From contig CM067367.1 in assembly GCA_034401795.1 (NCBI GenBank), forward strand, positions 52,154,384-52,218,383: a stretch of 64,000 nt of DNA. The letters are read 5' to 3'. The notes beneath the pieces were generated by a model. It saw only the letters and a program-made list of their open reading frames with translations. It was not told where the DNA came from and made no database searches. This document shows positions 10,501-22,850 of this stretch, piece after piece; positions within the stretch are counted from its first letter, which is position 1, and every line of letters begins with the position of its first letter. The translations under genes were made by a program, and so were the position numbers. The stretch is from Chaetoderma sp. LZ-2023a (Eukaryota > Mollusca > Caudofoveata > Chaetodermatida > Chaetodermatidae).

Positions 10501-10735
10501 CGGTCCTGAAGTTGAGTTTCCGGTCTCGATGTGATCTTATCACACTGGAAATGGGTGGGGATACATAACGTCCTCAAGAAGGATGATTAATACCTTCCTG
10601 TATGTCCATATAAGGTCTATTATCTTATGGAAAGTAGCATATTTACCTAATGATGATGTCAGAGGTCATGTGTATTAGCCAATCAAAAGCTCCCATTTAT
10701 CGAAGCCCAGTAACTACTGCTATTGACACAGGTGT
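10501..10735 (-). repeat. Right inverted terminal repeat of the virus-like relic
   Basis: Its reverse complement aligns with 6600-6832 over roughly 220 bp, with conserved blocks in order. Short indels and substitutions show age. Confidence 0.75.
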
Positions 10736-13700
10736 GATGGATGTCGTAGGACTAATTCAAATATTGATCACTTTTAGCCAATCGGGGCAGCCACATATAT
10801 GGTTGTCAATGTTTGCACTATGAAGCAGTTGACATGTATAATGGGCCATGAAACTGTTAGGACGTTTGGGCGCTAATTTAAATATTGATGGCAGCATAAC
10901 TCTCAACCAATCAGTAGCGCTGTTGCCACAGGAAATGAGATGTGAGAGTGCTAGGGGCAAAGGCTAATTCAAATGTTGATGATGTCACAACTCCCGGTCG
11001 CTACTCCCAGTGGGCCAGTGAATGCGCAGATGAGGTAAATCAGTCCTTAGACATTCTTGACTGAGTCTGGGCATTGGAGTATTGTCATCCATCAGAATAG
11101 ATGCAGCTCGGCAGGGGTGGCATTCACTGGTTCCAGGTCGACCAGTTATACAAAATGACCTGGTAACAGGCCGAACCAGAACCAATGATTTCCGCCCTTA
11201 CCTGTTCTGAGACTATTTTTATGGATGGTAAGATTGCAATGCATAGACACAGGCAAGAAAGATACAATTTACCTCATCTGCGTATGCACTGGGTCACTAG
11301 GAGTAGCCACGTAAGATACGTTTTCTAATAGGGACATGCTCACGTACGCATGGTGCAGCTGAAAGGGGGGGACACCTTTATGTTTCACATATTCTCTTAT
11401 CTTCTTTCTCGCAATAATGACAATGATTGCAATGTCACAGTGAGTGTTCAGTACAATTAGAATGCCCGACGATCCCGCTTTGTCAAGACGACAAACGTGA
11501 GTACATTATAAAACGTAGCGAGCATAGAACTGACATTGAACCCACATGAGTAAGAAAGCCGATGAGCTAGTCACATTGATTGGCTGACTCCTGCTTGGAT
11601 GCTGATGTAGCCAATATGGTTACGTTAATGACACATGATTGGTCCAGGCCTCGCGGCATTCCTAACATACCATTCACAAGAAGATAATGAGATGCATTGC
11701 TAACTAGCATAAAAGCCGCCAGTCATACGCTGGTGGTTCGACAATGGCTATGGTCGACAGTCCTTTGTTCCCTCTTCACTAACTTCACTTGTGGATTTCA
11801 CTGCAGAACATTACGCATTTTGACTGCTCAGTATGAGACAACATCTACAAAGCTGCCACTGCACGACCTCTCTTTTGTAACCCGGAACGATCACCCTTGA
11901 ACAGCATCAACAAATTTTTTTTACGTCACTCATGACGGTCTAGGCTCCGACCGAATGATTCACCCGACTTTGCGAGCGGAGAGGTTCTTGCTTAACTTAA
12001 CCAATCACATCCTGCTGCAGCCGCATAAGGCCTTAGCAAGCAAAACCACATAGGCTAGACAAACTACTGCCTTGCACAGGATCCTTCAAATGCTAGCAAG
12101 AGGCACACTTAGAATGCCTGCCTCTGGACATTGCCTGAAAACATTAGGTCAACCAGGCGATGACAACTACCATGGTTTCTAGTTGTAGTGTCACCCCCGT
12201 CGTCTCCTCGTCCCACGTTTACGGCGCTTCTGCCGCCTCATTGCTGCATCTGGAGTCTAGAGTTGTCGAATGGTGGTACAGTAACATACCTCTAGGGCTG
12301 GTGGGAAGTTCACTTCCCAGTGAGGCCGGGCGAGCATTCTCGCCAACAGTTTGTCCCACACCGAAATTGAAGATGACCATGTCATCCCAGCTGTTAGTCA
12401 AGCCGGTGTGTCTTGACATTCTTGCAGATCTTTTAGTTTGAAAGTGCATTGAGTTAAGTGACTGGATTTCCTGGCAAGATGTGTAGATAGACGTCAGATG
12501 CGTCACATAGTTCATAGATTCTCTAGCATACACGATATCTGTGAATGGCAGCTCTCTTCTTGTAGTTGTGTCTGTGAATAATTTGTCAGAATTGACAAAT
12601 TGTGTGCTCAGTATGCAAGCTATTTATATCTGCTCTCACGAGAGATACCTTATACACCATGTTTAAATGGTGTTTGCCACCACAGCAGGGAAGGATCCTC
12701 ATTTGGGCCGCCAACCTGTTTCAACCTCAAGGCTTAGGGCTGAGGGGGATGGTCCCAAAGCCAGACCCGCCCAAATATGAAAATATAAACTAATACATAG
12801 AATATAAGAGTCCTATAAGAGTGCGTGCAAAAATTTGACGCATAAATAGAAATGGCCGCGCCGATTTTGACAGAATTCGTCAAGCCAGATCAAGATATAT
12901 GCTCGTTTAGTAGTTGCCACTTTATTTTGGCGGTTCTTCTTCAGGGAGTTAGCCTACAGTTAGTCTTTTAGCCAAGGGGAGTATTAATTTAGAGTGATAG
13001 ACAGTTTGGTCAACTTCAACACAAACGTTCCATGAGCGGGTGCGTGTTGAACATGTGTTTAGATGCCAACCAAGAGACAAAGATTCCCAGGGCGACCTCG
13101 ACGACACCCGATGAGCAGCCATGTACCGATGTCATATGGAATCAAGAAATAGAGATAAAGAGATAGAACACACAGATAGAAAAGAGAGGTTTTTAATAGA
13201 AGGAATAACACTAGTTATGGCGGGACCTGAGATGTAAAAAGGCATAGCAGAAGTGCTACTCCTGAAGGCCAGGATATCAAGCTCCCCCTGACACTCTTAT
13301 TAAACAACTACACCACTACTTCACGATCTGTTACCATTGGCTGGAGAGAACCATATAGGCTCGATCCCTAGGATTCTAACTGTTATACTAACGATTAAGT
13401 TTATATTCAATTTCCCTAGAATGTACTACTGTGACTGGATCCAAGCTATGTGTATACAATTTGTATCGATTTCGTAGTGAATTTCTTCTTTGGCGTAAAT
13501 GCTAATTTTCCTATAGGTACCAGTGAATGTACTGTGAGACGTGTATGTGGAACGTCACCGTTTAAACCTAAACACTCCGAAGATTTTGCGATCTCTGTGG
13601 TCAGTTTTCGATTCAACCAGTGGCAGGGGCATATCTGACAATTGCTACTGACCAGTGTGGTCGGAGTAGCGCAAAGAGATACAGCTGCTCGCTTGAATTG

Positions 13701-13940
13701 AGTAGGCTTGAACTAAAGTATATTAGGCCAGCTATATGAAAGCATGGCGTGGCGAACGAGTGGCGTGTTTGCCACGCCAAGGAGATGCTGTATAGTATTT
13801 GACCAGTTGTCCCTAATTACGTTTACTTATCCTATACGAATATCTGAGCTAGAATATTACGTTTAGGTTGTCACCGTTACAAGTGTCACAGAGAGACACG
13901 TAAAATGGTCCTACTGAAAGATTGTTGCCGTAAGAGTGGT
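10736..13940. other. Intron of the kinase gene; no gene recognised
   Basis: About 3.2 kb without a credible coding frame. Near the left end, three loosely related units (CTAATTCAAATATTGAT-like, near 10750, 10875 and 10965) form a degenerate tandem of about 110 bp. Open stretches at 10985-11185 and 12160-12533 have no domain and no matching splice sites that I could support. Confidence 0.5.
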
Positions 13941-13945
13941 GCCAA

Positions 13946-13946
13946 G

Positions 13947-13990
<44 letters not shown>

Positions 13991-13998
13991 TGTGTGCG
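13946..13998 (+). repeat. (GT)n/(GTGC)n microsatellite
   Basis: A run of GT followed by about eight GTGC-type tetramers. Confidence 0.9.
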
Positions 13999-15939
13999 CT
14001 AGAGTGTGTCTGTAGTGTGTATCACGTGCATGTGGCAAGATTCTTATTCCTAACGAATACTAGTGAGATATGTATATTCAAACTTAGTATATCAACGGCG
14101 AAGCCGCTACTATTTAGGTAAGGATATAGGAAGTAGCATGTTTAACTGCATCCAAGAACGGCACAATCTATACAGTATATGATATATATGTCTTATAGTG
14201 CTCGGGTTGTCTAATAGTGGCAAAACGGACGGCACTCGACGTTACAATCTATACAGTATGTGGAATATTCCATCACACGATATAAGTCAACAACAGTTTA
14301 GAATTCTTGGTTCTTCTTGCTTGTTATGAGGCACAAGACGATTGGCGCCGTTAGCTCAATGTTACGACGCCGAAAGCAATGTTCCAGTGATGTAGCTTGG
14401 TAGATGCATTCGCAAGCAAGTGAATGTTCGTAGGTATATGGATATATCTATTAGCTGTGTTGTCAGAACATGCCACTAGGTCTTAGTTGGGCGAGGCTGG
14501 ACAGTAAACACTTTTGGCAGATCTGCCACTGATCTGCCCCTGTTGTAAGAGAGACAGATCTGCACTATTTGATCTAATTTTTGGCGTGAGTGTTCCGCGA
14601 CGGGATTTAGAAATGGCTTAATTTTTGCCGTTTATATGACGCAGCGTTCTTATGGACTGTGATCTGTATCGAAGCACTAGCCTCGGCCCAACTGATTTCT
14701 CATCATTTCGGACCGCTATTTATACTATTCAGAGCTGATGACGTTTTATCTTTCAAAATGACCACGTGCTATGGCACGTGTCCATAAGCCCAGCTGCGTT
14801 ATCGGTAATAACTACAGTTGGTGATATTATCTCTGACTTTAATTACCCTTGTGGCCAAAATTATAAGGAATTTCGTTGCCTGGTGATATCTTCGTCAATA
14901 CTAGTCCGATTACAATTCTGAAAAGATTTGGAATCATGGCAAATTCTGTTAATAATAGGGCCAAACATTGTCGGAATCGGCCCGGGATTAGTGATTTAAG
15001 AAATATCACTAATACCTGCCTGTCTCTAATTAGTACGCTCTCTGACCTCGTAGTGGTCGCTGTCCGAGGGGGAGGGGGCTTGCTACAGTAGCCTGAGGCG
15101 GCTGCAAACATGCGCGCCAGGTGCTTCACTCGTCTTCTCGTCCTTTGGAGACGCGTGTCAGACTGTATCGGCTTAATAATGTGCTAGGCAGTTAGCCAGT
15201 CATACAGAGAGCGGGGTAGAGCGTTAACACTTGCTTGGCCATTGACAGTGGTCAGCGCAGACACTCCGCGTTACACCAGCGTAGATTCGTCCCAACGAGG
15301 ACAGCAAATTAGAAATGCACCGTTCAACTGCCTTCAGATGACCTTTAGAAGCTAGCTTTAACACCAGCGACTTTTGAGACCAAATAACCATGTATAAACT
15401 CACGGGACGAATAGTGACTGTTAATGATGTAACGACTGCATGGGAAATAGTGTTGTCTCTCCCTCCCTCTCCTCAAGAACTGCCCCACATCCTTGCTATA
15501 AATTCCCGATGGACAACTCCTCGCCACCCAACAGGCCATCCCGCCTTCCGAGCGACGAACCCGCCTACTATGGAAAGAAAGAGAAGACTACCTCTCCTAT
15601 TGAGATGACCGCATATAGCACTGAACACAGCGTGTAGACAGCAACACCAGGGAGGGAAATGACACGCCACTCTCGAGGGAGGGCTAGGTTCCCGGCTTCG
15701 TCAAACCCAGGCACACATCCTTGGTGGCAATGCCAGATCGGACATGTGCGTCTCCAAGGAGATGGCCGGTCACTCCTGCCATCAAATGTGGGTGGCAGAG
15801 CCCCAAGAACATGTCCAAGGTACATCGTCGCAAACCCCGAAATATCTAAGGCAAATCGACGTTTCCAAAATGACTGTAGACATTGCTGCCCGATAATATG
15901 CTCTATCACTATATTTCTAAGGTACAGGATGTGAGTATT
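13999..15939. other. Intron of the kinase gene; no gene recognised
   Basis: Locally less AT-rich (15.0-15.9 kb), so several overlapping open stretches appear on both strands. None shows a domain or codon bias. A small inverted motif of AGATCTGC boxes lies near 14518-14565. Confidence 0.5.
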
Positions 15940-16175
15940 GTTAAAAGGTGCATATTCACACCATGTGGGCATATAGGTAACGATATACGAAATAAATCTC
16001 AGCATATGATGATTTCATTCGAAAAAGAATTATATTCATTTATACGGAATGAAATCATCATATGTTAAGATGTATTTCGTTTCACTACACCTAGCCACAT
16101 AATTTAAGCCTCTAAAAGTATATAATTTAAACAATTTTATTTTCAGTCATTTTACTGTGAATATGCACCTTTAAC
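15940..16175. mobile_element. TTAA-flanked MITE (piggyBac-like)
   Basis: About 236 bp. The ends are inverted copies (left AAAAGGTGCATATTCACA near 15943-15960, right TGTGAATATGCACCTTTAAC at 16156-16175), each bordered by TTAA, the piggyBac target. A second inner inverted pair of about 33 bp (15989-16021 and 16045-16078, containing CATATGATGATTTCATTC) gives a hairpin. No coding capacity. Confidence 0.65.
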
Positions 16176-17734
16176 TGTTGCCAGTTTATAATTATTCAAA
16201 CTTAATCTCTGAGCTAGATACCGTATAGAGCTCCATAGTCGACACCTTATTTACAACTTATACCAAGTTTGATGTAAATCATCCAGTCGATATTAAAGTT
16301 CCTTTCGCTGCAACGTCGTACCTTTCACAACATGTTAGCCAGATAAATTTTATCCATGGCTATGCATTGGAATTTAGAATTATTAATCTAGTTATCTAGT
16401 TATTTACCCAATAAAATCTTAGATCACAACAAGTTGTTTGATAATTGAGGATACTCTGTGCATGCCACGAAGTTTTTTATCTTCTTGACGTTATCTAATT
16501 TTGCTTAGTGTTGTAAGAAAACATTTTCTTAAAATAACTTCTTTTCTTCTTTTCGGCTTAGCAGACTGTGCACGGACTTTAGTAAAACCATTAGGAATTA
16601 AGAAGCTATTGGGTTGATTAACGTCTATCGTGTCCCTGTTTACAGGTCCCATTCAAGCAATTCTAGGCTGCTTTATTTCAGTCATTATTGGTAAATTTCC
16701 CAGTTTCCTTTAGACTGGTACCCATTTGACCAAGATCGACAACCCAAGACCCAGAATGTGTAAATTCTTCAGTAATAACCATGACCAGCACAGCATTGTC
16801 GCTCCAGTTTTGCTTGAGTATTCTTCACGCATATCCATGCTACATGCTCAATCATTATTAGAGAAACAATTACGTTTGCTTCTTCCTCAAGTGTAGACAC
16901 ACATGATTCTTCTTTAATGATAACCTCTGCCGATTTGACAAGCATCAGCCATACGGTGCACTACATAGATCCGTGTTGTTTCCTGAAATCGTCGAAAATT
17001 CACTCAAAGAAATTTGTAGCTGATTAATTCCAACAGGAAAGCATATTATTCAGTCTCGTCATTGGAGGCACTAAAGAAACATACTTTGGTATCATATGCA
17101 GTTACTGCATTTCCCAAATTGCAACAGTAACATGCATATGTTTATTATAATTTTTCAGCAGTTTAATCCAGTATGTACACGTGTGAAAATTCGCATTCCC
17201 TTTATATGGTCTTGAAATGAGTGTGACAGTACTACGCCTGCGGCGCCCACACCCCCCCCCCCCACACACACACACACCCTATGATCTATTGATTTCGTCA
17301 GAGGAATCCCTAGCCAGACTCTTAAACCAAGGATGGTCATTGGCCATACAATGATCAACTACCTAGATGACCCATTGTTCCAGGCAACAACTGTTCAATC
17401 AATTGGTCTACACAGGGTCGATTGTCCAGTTTTAGAGCTGTTATATAGTTAGATGCACTCCGATATTTTAACCATGAGTCCATTGTCCAGATCCTTGGGG
17501 TGATATATGGCTAGACTACATCATCCCATTGGCCATCTAAGTACCCTACCCATTGCTCTATTTGTTTATTGATTAATCTATCTCCAGTACATTAGGCCGA
17601 TATGTGCTTTATGCTTAGATGTGCATCGTTTGAGGTACCTACCGCTGGGATGATGTATGTCTAAGTGTACAACACCTACCAGTTACTACACGTGGCTCTC
17701 TAGCAGTGAATAGATGGTATGTTTAATTTCTCAC
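16176..17734. other. Intron of the kinase gene; no gene recognised
   Basis: AT-rich, no domain. A C-run followed by CACACA lies near 17251-17277. Confidence 0.5.
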
Positions 17735-17840
17735 CTGGCTTAATCAGAGATGATCTTATCTTGGCCACGTCGCCGAGTTTGAAACCAAGAAATTTCAGCC
17801 CATCATTATCTATTTCTTTGAGCACATCCACTGTGTGTAG
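17735..17840 (-). CDS. Internal exon, SAM-like domain, of the minus-strand kinase gene
   Basis: A 106-bp exon bounded by acceptor TTTTTAATTTTCAG and donor CCAG|GTGAG on the minus strand. It encodes LHTVDVLKEIDNDGLKFLG followed by FKLGDVAKIRSSLIK, the C-terminal half of a SAM-type helical bundle (conserved L-LG-LGD--KI pattern). It enters in phase 0 and leaves in phase 1, matching the 3' end of the 72-bp exon at 23269-23340 and the first codon of the long exon at 5895. SAM domains usually mediate protein-protein assembly, which would suit a signalling kinase. No frame damage is seen here, unlike the last exon. Confidence 0.75.
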
Positions 17841-18388
17841 CTGAAAATTAAAAATATTACTTCTGAGGCTTAACGTTGTTAATGTTTCTGCATATTCTAT
17901 GCAGCACACATTTAATTATTGTTTGAAGATTAATGTTTTTCGAAAGATCTTGTGAAAAAATTAAAGCTCAACTACAGTGCATGCAAAACCTGACAACCAA
18001 TATTCGAGTTAATAAAGAATTTGAAAATCGGGCATATATGATAGCTCTATGAATTCTGATTGTCTTTACTTTTATATCAAGTTGTCATTTATTTGTGTAC
18101 TCTAAGTATAATTTAATAATCATGTAGGTAAACAAGAAATTCCTCCCGCAATTAATTGTGCGAGTGGTCAGTTATAATCGGCGGTAATAGACTACCAATT
18201 ACACAGATTAAATTACCTTTATTTATATCAAAACTGACTATCAATAATGCTTATAAAATCTGAATTCGATTCTAGAATGTGATCAAGGCAAGGAAAACGT
18301 ATATCTTTCAATAGTATTTGAGTAATGATAATGTTAACATTCTGCTGTCATCAGCATAGCATTAGTGATTAGGCTTCGCCTTTAATCT

Positions 18389-18431
<43 letters not shown>

Positions 18432-18600
18432 TAAGGCACTGCTATTGTTTTACGTTCATTTGAGCTAGCATTACAAGTGATAGCCAGAATGAATGTCAAT
18501 GTGGTTGCATCAGCCATGCTCCTCACAATATATTTATATTTAGAAATGTTGAAGGTTTCAGTTACTATATCCGATACATCTAATTAAATGTATACTTTTC
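17841..18600. other. Intron; C-run and (CT)n microsatellite at 18389-18427
   Basis: No gene. A C-run runs into about 14 CT units. Confidence 0.6.
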
Positions 18601-19149
18601 AGCTCAGCTGACTTATCAGTCAGCAGAGCTATAGCCATCACCTGCCGTCCGGCATCCGTCTGTCCGCCCGCCCGTCTGTCTGTGCATCGTCAACAATGAT
18701 GTCACGTTTTGTTATTTTTCAATAGAGTTTGACCAGACTTGGTCAAAATGCTCGTATCAGGATCTAATTTATGCATTATGAAAATAAGGCTGATCCGATG
18801 AAAAATAACAAAGTTATTCCCCTTGGAGATTTTCATCAGTATGGGACTCTATATTACATTGCTGGCGTTGTGCCATTTTTAGACCTATTGACTTCTAACT
18901 TGGATGGTGGCTAAATATGGGCATAAGCTACCACACACATAAGAACTAGGTCAGTTTGACCTAGTTTCCAGATAATATAGGTCAAAGGTCAATTTTGCCA
19001 TTGGAATCAATAATAACATATTTCGTCAGCACTTTCGGCTATCTTTGAGCAGCTTATATCAAATCTGGTCCAAAATTGTCCTATAGGCATCTAATATCTA
19101 CATTAAAGCAATTCTTAATGAACCGAGAATTTCGCATTAAAATATTAGA
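18601..19149. repeat. Dispersed repeat R, copy 1
   Basis: Begins near TCCGTCTGTCCGCCCGCC simple sequence. It contains CTTGGATGG, GGTCAA...TTTGACCTA, CAATTTTGCCATT, TCAATAATAACATATT and GGCATCTAATATCTACATTA blocks that recur in the same order at 21560-22790. No coding capacity. The 27-bp array starts at its right edge. Confidence 0.7.
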
Positions 19150-19567
19150 ATGTGACGTATGTAAGCATGAGACACAATGTGACGTATGTAAGCATGAGAC
19201 ACAATGTAACGTATGTAAGCATGAGACACAATGTGACGTATATAAGCAAGAGACACAATGTGACGTATGTAAGAAAGAGACACAATGTGACGTTTGTAAG
19301 CAAGAGACACAATGTGACGTATGTAAGAAAGAGACACAATGTGACGTATGTAAGCATGAGACACAATGTGACGTATGTAAGCAAGAGACACAATGTGACG
19401 TATGTAAGCAAGAGACACAATGTGACGTATGTAAGCAAGAGACACAATCTGACGTATGTAAGCAAGAGACACAATGTGACGTATGTAAGCAAGAGACACA
19501 ATGTGACGTATGTAAGCAAGAGATACAATGTGACGTATGTAAGCAAGAGACACAATGTGACGTATTG
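19150..19567 (+). repeat. 27-bp minisatellite array 1 (about 15 units)
   Basis: The unit begins GACGTATGTAAGCAAGAG and ends with ACACAATGT. Variants are mostly point changes (AAGCATGAG, AAGAAAGAG, GACGTATAT, CAATCT). Because 27 is divisible by 3, most reading frames stay open, giving 9-residue peptide repeats. The changes are mostly non-synonymous in the frame with CxxC peptides, so this is not a protein-coding repeat. Each unit has a TGACGTA CRE-like half site. Confidence 0.95.
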
Positions 19568-20786
19568 TAAATACGGGATTGTCTTGTGGGAGTCATGACC
19601 CGCCGGATGTCTTATGTTTTCGAGTAAGTCCCAAGAGAAATTTATGATTTGAAAATACCAGGTGAGCTAATGGACCGGTTGACATCTATACTATAATATT
19701 TAACGTGATAGGTTACATCAGCCAGTGCTGCTGATATTGTTGATAAATATTAGCCATCTATATTTCCGATAAATAGATGGAGTGCTAATATAGCGCGCTG
19801 AAACTAAATGGATGTAGTTGTAGAATAATATTTGAAATAGGCGAATTGATTAGAATAGATCCCACGGTTCTGAGTTGATGTGTATTTGAAAATAGTTTGG
19901 ATGAAAGTTGTTGCTGTTCAGTCGGCACACATGTTTATAATATTCAGCAGTTGTTTGAATCGATAGTTTAGAAAATAATCGATGTATAATAATCAGTGGA
20001 ATCGAACGTGTCAAACGGACTTAGTTGATGATGTAGGCATTCTAGATTCTCACATGAGAATAGAACAACACCAGCTGGCAGTGAGATCATACAGCTCATG
20101 TGCCTATTAACTCTAGCATCATACAGGCTTATCCATCAATAGGCAATGGACAGGACATGGACATTGTAGCGTCCTGTAGGAATTAATAACATAATCGAAA
20201 TGTGTATATCAACTATATGTCACTCATACAATGGCATGCAACAACAACACATTCCGTAATGTTGTTAGTTAGCTGACAGACCGCATCAAATCAGAACCAG
20301 TTACCACCGCTTTGTCTATGGGAGGCAGCATCTCCATAGAAGAATAGCACAGAGTTTGGTTGGTCAGGATGACGTCATAATCAATGAGCGTCGATCAAAC
20401 TCTGTAGCAAAGAATTAAGTAGAATAGGTTTTACATCCAACAACGAAATGAAAGGATCGTTGATTGGTCAGGAGGACTAATATTTATTGGGTAGGAACTT
20501 CTAGGAAGGAATAAGCAGAAGTTGATTGGTGGACTGATTGTCCGGGCCAATCAAGGTGTGCTTATGACGTGCCTAGAAGAATCATTGAAACAGATGTCAG
20601 ATTAGGCCCAGCAGTCTTTACAAATATCGTCACTCACCATCTCTCGACGAGGGGAGCCAAACTGACACGTTCCTTCTCCGCCGCCGGCAAGCGGTTGTCG
20701 CAGCAACCTTACATCAACAACTTACCGGTAGCGAAGCGGGACCATCGACCCGTCAGTAAAGAAGAAGAAAACCGAAATCTTCAGTA
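19568..20786. other. Spacer between minisatellite arrays; no gene
   Basis: No domain found. The open frame entering array 2 from about 20569 owes its length to the array. Confidence 0.6.
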
Positions 20787-21400
20787 TGTAAGCAAGAGAC
20801 ACAATGTGACGTATGTAAGCAAGAGACACAATGTGACGTATGTAAGCAAGAGACACAATGTGACGTATGTAAGCAAGAGACACAATGTGACGTATGTAAG
20901 CAAGAGACACAATGTGACGTATGTAAGCAAGCGACACAATGTGACGTATGTAAGCAAGAGACACAATGTGACGTATGTAAGCAAGGGACACAATGTGACG
21001 TATGTAAGCAAGAGACACAATGTGACGTATGTAAGCATGAGACACAATGTGACGTATGTAAGAAAGAGACACAATGTGACGTATGTAAGCAAGAGACACA
21101 ATGTGACGTATGTAAGCAAGAGACACAATGTGACGTATGTAAGCAAGAGACACAATGTGACGTTTGTAAGCAAGAGACACAATGTGACGTATGTAAGCAA
21201 GAGACAATGTGACGTATGTAAGCAAGAGACACAATGTGACGTATGTAAGCAAGAGACACAATGTGACGTATGTAAGCAAGCGACACAATGTGACGTATGT
21301 AAGCAAGGGACACAATGTGACGTATGTAAGCAAGGGACACAATGTGACGTATGTAAGCAAGAGACACAATGTGACGTATGTAAGCATGAGACACAATTTT
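20787..21400 (+). repeat. 27-bp minisatellite array 2 (about 22 units)
   Basis: Same unit as at 19150. One unit near 21190-21210 lacks 2 bp and shifts the frame, and units differ by single bases (AAGCAAGCG, AAGCAAGGG, AAGCATGAG). The last units run into ACAATTTTCATATC. A two-unit remainder with the same right border lies just after the gap (26152-26214). Confidence 0.95.
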
Positions 21401-21559
21401 CATATCTTTACTTAGTCACCTAAGAAAGATGTTTGATGTTTGAATGTAAAAACTTCAATGTACTCCATAAGTTTACCGAGGCCGCCATTGCATAGCATTT
21501 CACACACTATCCAAGTCGTCATTCAGGCTCAGGTGTAAAAGACGACGAGTAAATTATAT

Positions 21560-22850
21560 TCTCAAAGGTCAATTTTGCCATTCGGATTAATAATAATATA
21601 TTCTGTCAGCACATTCGGCTATCTTTCGGATGCCTTATGTCAAAGTTGGTCCTAAATGGTCATATAGGCATCTAATATCTACATTAACCCGTTCATCGAT
21701 GATTTTCCCATATCTCATTTTCAAGATAATCATACAGGAAATCTTTTGAATATTTTCAAAATAATTTGACTGGAAGCTGTTGCTGCCTTAGACAGCAACA
21801 GCTTCCGGTCAAAATAATTTTAAAATATTTATCAGGACAAGATTAATATGGCATAGAAAAATACTTTTTCAGGGATTTGTCGGTGAAAGCATTAAGAAAA
21901 CAAGCATTCTGTAAGTATTGCTTTGCAATACATGTCCCCTACCTGGTGATATAAATCCTCAAGGATCGCCAGTCTAAAGCTCCATTAACAAGTTTCAGTT
22001 GAATATGTTGAAAGATCTCGAAAAAAGTCCGGAAAACTGATATTTTTCGTATTTCATAAGTCAAAAAGGGAGATACATCTGTCAAATTATGACGAAAACC
22101 TGTGAAACACGAACATGATCTGTAACTATTCATATTAAAGCCATGTACCAAGTTTCATTTCAATATGTCAACGCATCTCGGAAAAAGTCCGGAAAACCGG
22201 GATGGGACAGACGGACAAACGGACAGACGGAGAGCAAACCTATAGTCCCCTCCGGTTTCACTGATTCAATGACAAACAACAGAGTTATCGCCCTTGCAAA
22301 TTTTCTTTAGTATGTGGCCCTATGGTGAAATACATTTCTTAAAAGTTAAATTTTGCCATTTGAATCAATAATAACATATTCAGTCAGCACATTCAGCTAA
22401 CTTTTCAAACGACTTATGTCAAATATCGCGCAAATTGTCATATATGCATCTAATATCTGCATTAAGAAAATAGCGCTGATTCAATGACAAACAGCAGAGT
22501 TATCTCCCTTGTAAATTTTCTTTAGTACGCGACCCTATGGGGAAAGATATTACCTTTCGTCATGCATAGGTCTAATAATTTCTAACTTGGATGGTCGGTA
22601 CCCATTGGCATAAACTACCACACACATAACAACAAGGTCAATTTGACCTAAATTACGGATAACATTGGTCAAAGACCAATTTTGGAATCAATAGTAACAT
22701 TTTCAGCTCTTTCAGCTATCTTTTGAGTTGGTTATATCAAATGTGGTCCAAAGTCATCCTACAGGCATCAAATACCAAGTGTCTTGAACCCCTTGGTCAA
22801 TTACACTGATTACTCTTGTATCATTGGCCAATGCTGACAACTACACTTGC
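21560..22850. repeat. Dispersed repeat R, copies with GGACAGAC tail
   Basis: Three successive related segments share CAATTTTGCCATT, ATAACATATT, GCATCTAATATCTACATTA and GAGTTATC blocks. At 22195-22240 sits GGGACAGACGGACAAACGG-type simple sequence. An M1-type hairpin (21749-21830) is embedded. Confidence 0.7.
21749..21830. mobile_element. M1-type hairpin MITE core
   Basis: Inverted arms AGCTGTTGCTGCC and complement around TTAGA, with AAAATAATTTGAC outer arms. The duplicate copy is at about 26566-26648. Confidence 0.8.

Larger units (their letters stand above)
6600..10735 (+). mobile_element. Relic of a Polinton/adintovirus-like element with inverted terminal repeats
   Basis: About 4.1 kb between degenerate inverted repeats (about 6600-6832 and 10501-10735). 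On the plus strand it holds remnants of four protein types that occur together in these virus-like elements: PC4-like ssDNA-binding sequence, a Cys/His protein, a packaging-ATPase-like fragment and a small basic-hydrophobic pX-like core protein. No polymerase B, integrase, capsid or protease was seen, and several frames are broken. It is an old, internally deleted insertion in the kinase gene's intron, on the opposite strand to the gene. Assignment rests on remembered family patterns, not a search. Confidence 0.6.

Noticed and set aside
10985-12533. Exons in the long intron (10985-11185, 11697-11900, 12160-12533)
   Set aside because: No domains, no phase-compatible splice pairs with the known exons, and similar open stretches on both strands.
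19076-19570. Protein of CDVCKQETQ repeats (CxxC every nine residues)
   Set aside because: Most frames are open because the unit is 27 bp; unit differences are mostly non-synonymous in this frame (Gln to His or Lys, Glu to Ala or Gly, Cys to Tyr or Ser), and a 2-bp deletion in array 2 switches frame with no consequence.
20569-20780. Unique 72-residue N-terminus ahead of minisatellite array 2
   Set aside because: Open by chance and prolonged by the array; no domain or codon signal, and array 1 lacks it.
19150-21400. CRISPR-like array
   Set aside because: Units are directly adjacent with no spacers, and the context is clearly eukaryotic.
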